Below are positions 6,691-7,012 of a stretch of 7,012 nt of DNA, piece after piece. Source of the stretch: Streptosporangiaceae bacterium. GTDB taxonomy: Bacteria > Actinomycetota > Actinomycetes > Streptosporangiales > Streptosporangiaceae. Numbering within the stretch: position 1 is the stretch's first letter; each line of letters begins with the position of its first letter. The DNA is taken from NCBI GenBank assembly GCA_030050125.1, contig JASIJN010000326.1, positions 1 through 7,012 of the forward strand, given 5' to 3'. Below the pieces are notes generated by a model. The model did not search any database. It saw only the letters and a program-made list of their open reading frames with translations, and was not told where the DNA came from. Position numbers and translations under genes: made by a program.

Positions 6691-7012
6691 CGCCTCATGG
6701 CGGCGGCCAGCGCGTCCAGCAGCCGGACCACGCCGTCCGGGCCGTCCACCACCAGGTCGGCCAGCTCGATCAGCGCGGTCACCTCGGCGGAGCCGCTACA
6801 CACGGCCAGGCCGCCGATCCCGTCGCGACGCAGCCGGGCCACCGCCTGGAAGGCCGGCACGTCCCCGAGATCGTCTCCGCAGTACATGACGGCCGAGGCG
6901 TCGCGTTCAAAAGTGAGGCTTGTCAGGGTCTGACCCTTGTCCGAGCCGGGCGGCCGCAGCTCGATCACCATCCGCCCCGGCTCCACTGCCAGGCCGGTCC
7001 GCCGGGCCAGCG
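6687..7012 (-). CDS. otsB: Trehalose-6-phosphate phosphatase OtsB, C-terminal part (5' end outside window)
   Basis: The frame is open from the right edge to TAG at 6689-6687 and gives the last ~107 residues; the true start is beyond the window. The visible part matches the C-terminal half of HAD-superfamily trehalose-phosphatases: a PGRMVIELRPPG strand, then DKGQTL with the motif III lysine, then MYCGDDLGDVPAF with the motif IV acidic residues that hold magnesium. SSAEV-like SGSAEVTALIELADLVVDGP and a final helix [14 protein letters not shown] close the domain. The enzyme removes the phosphate from trehalose-6-phosphate, the step after OtsA. The N-terminal DxDGT nucleophile motif is not in the window, so it cannot be checked. 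The gene converges on otsA with a 4-bp overlap of the ends. In-frame GTG at 6986 is not the start, because conserved family sequence continues upstream of it. Confidence 0.93.
   Translation of the reverse strand, partial: LARRTGLAVEPGRMVIELRPPGSDKGQTLTSLTFERDASAVMYCGDDLGDVPAFQAVARLRRDGIGGLAVCSGSAEVTALIELADLVVDGPDGVVRLLDALAAAMRR

Overview
The window is about 70% GC. Its gene order, -csp-groEL next to a ThrC-like gene with a MoaD-like gene and next to otsA/otsB, is what I remember from Streptomyces and related Actinomycetia. The GroEL sequence is of the actinobacterial GroEL2 type with a GGGDMDF tail. I would call this chromosomal core DNA of a high-GC filamentous-type actinobacterium; the genus cannot be resolved by eye. 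I see no mobile elements, tRNA, rRNA or CRISPR.

Layout from left to right. (1) 1-878, minus strand: a truncated gene whose first ~70 residues look like the HAAS/DUF1700 helical domain. A basic linker, a run of five evenly spaced tryptophans and a long Pro/Gly/Ala/Ser-rich tail follow, and the gene runs off the left edge. (2) 950-2816, minus strand: groEL with a terminator-like hairpin behind it and two CIRCE operators in front of it, so it should be HrcA-repressed and heat-inducible. (3) 2836-3087, minus strand: a cold-shock-domain protein with a strong hairpin after the stop and a structured ~150 nt leader. (4) 3314-5054, minus strand: a SAM-I riboswitch followed by a two-gene operon with overlapping stop and start, encoding a 435-residue threonine-synthase-family PLP enzyme and a 91-residue MoaD/CysO-like sulfur carrier ending in Gly-Gly. 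(5) 5203-6690, plus strand: otsA, trehalose-6-phosphate synthase. (6) 6687-7012, minus strand: the C-terminal part of otsB, trehalose-6-phosphate phosphatase, whose stop codon overlaps that of otsA.

The most interesting part is region 4. A methionine-pathway riboswitch controls a gene that would normally be annotated as threonine synthase, and this gene is translationally coupled to a sulfur carrier. The reading that fits best is a SAM-repressed homocysteine (methionine) synthesis module. In it, the PLP enzyme would use O-phosphohomoserine, the threonine synthase substrate, and take sulfur from the thiocarboxylated carrier, analogous to CysM/CysO in mycobacterial cysteine synthesis. The riboswitch and the operon are seen directly; the reaction is inferred. 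The remaining genes form a stress-related neighbourhood (chaperonin, cold-shock protein, trehalose synthesis), but nothing seen links them mechanistically to the sulfur operon.
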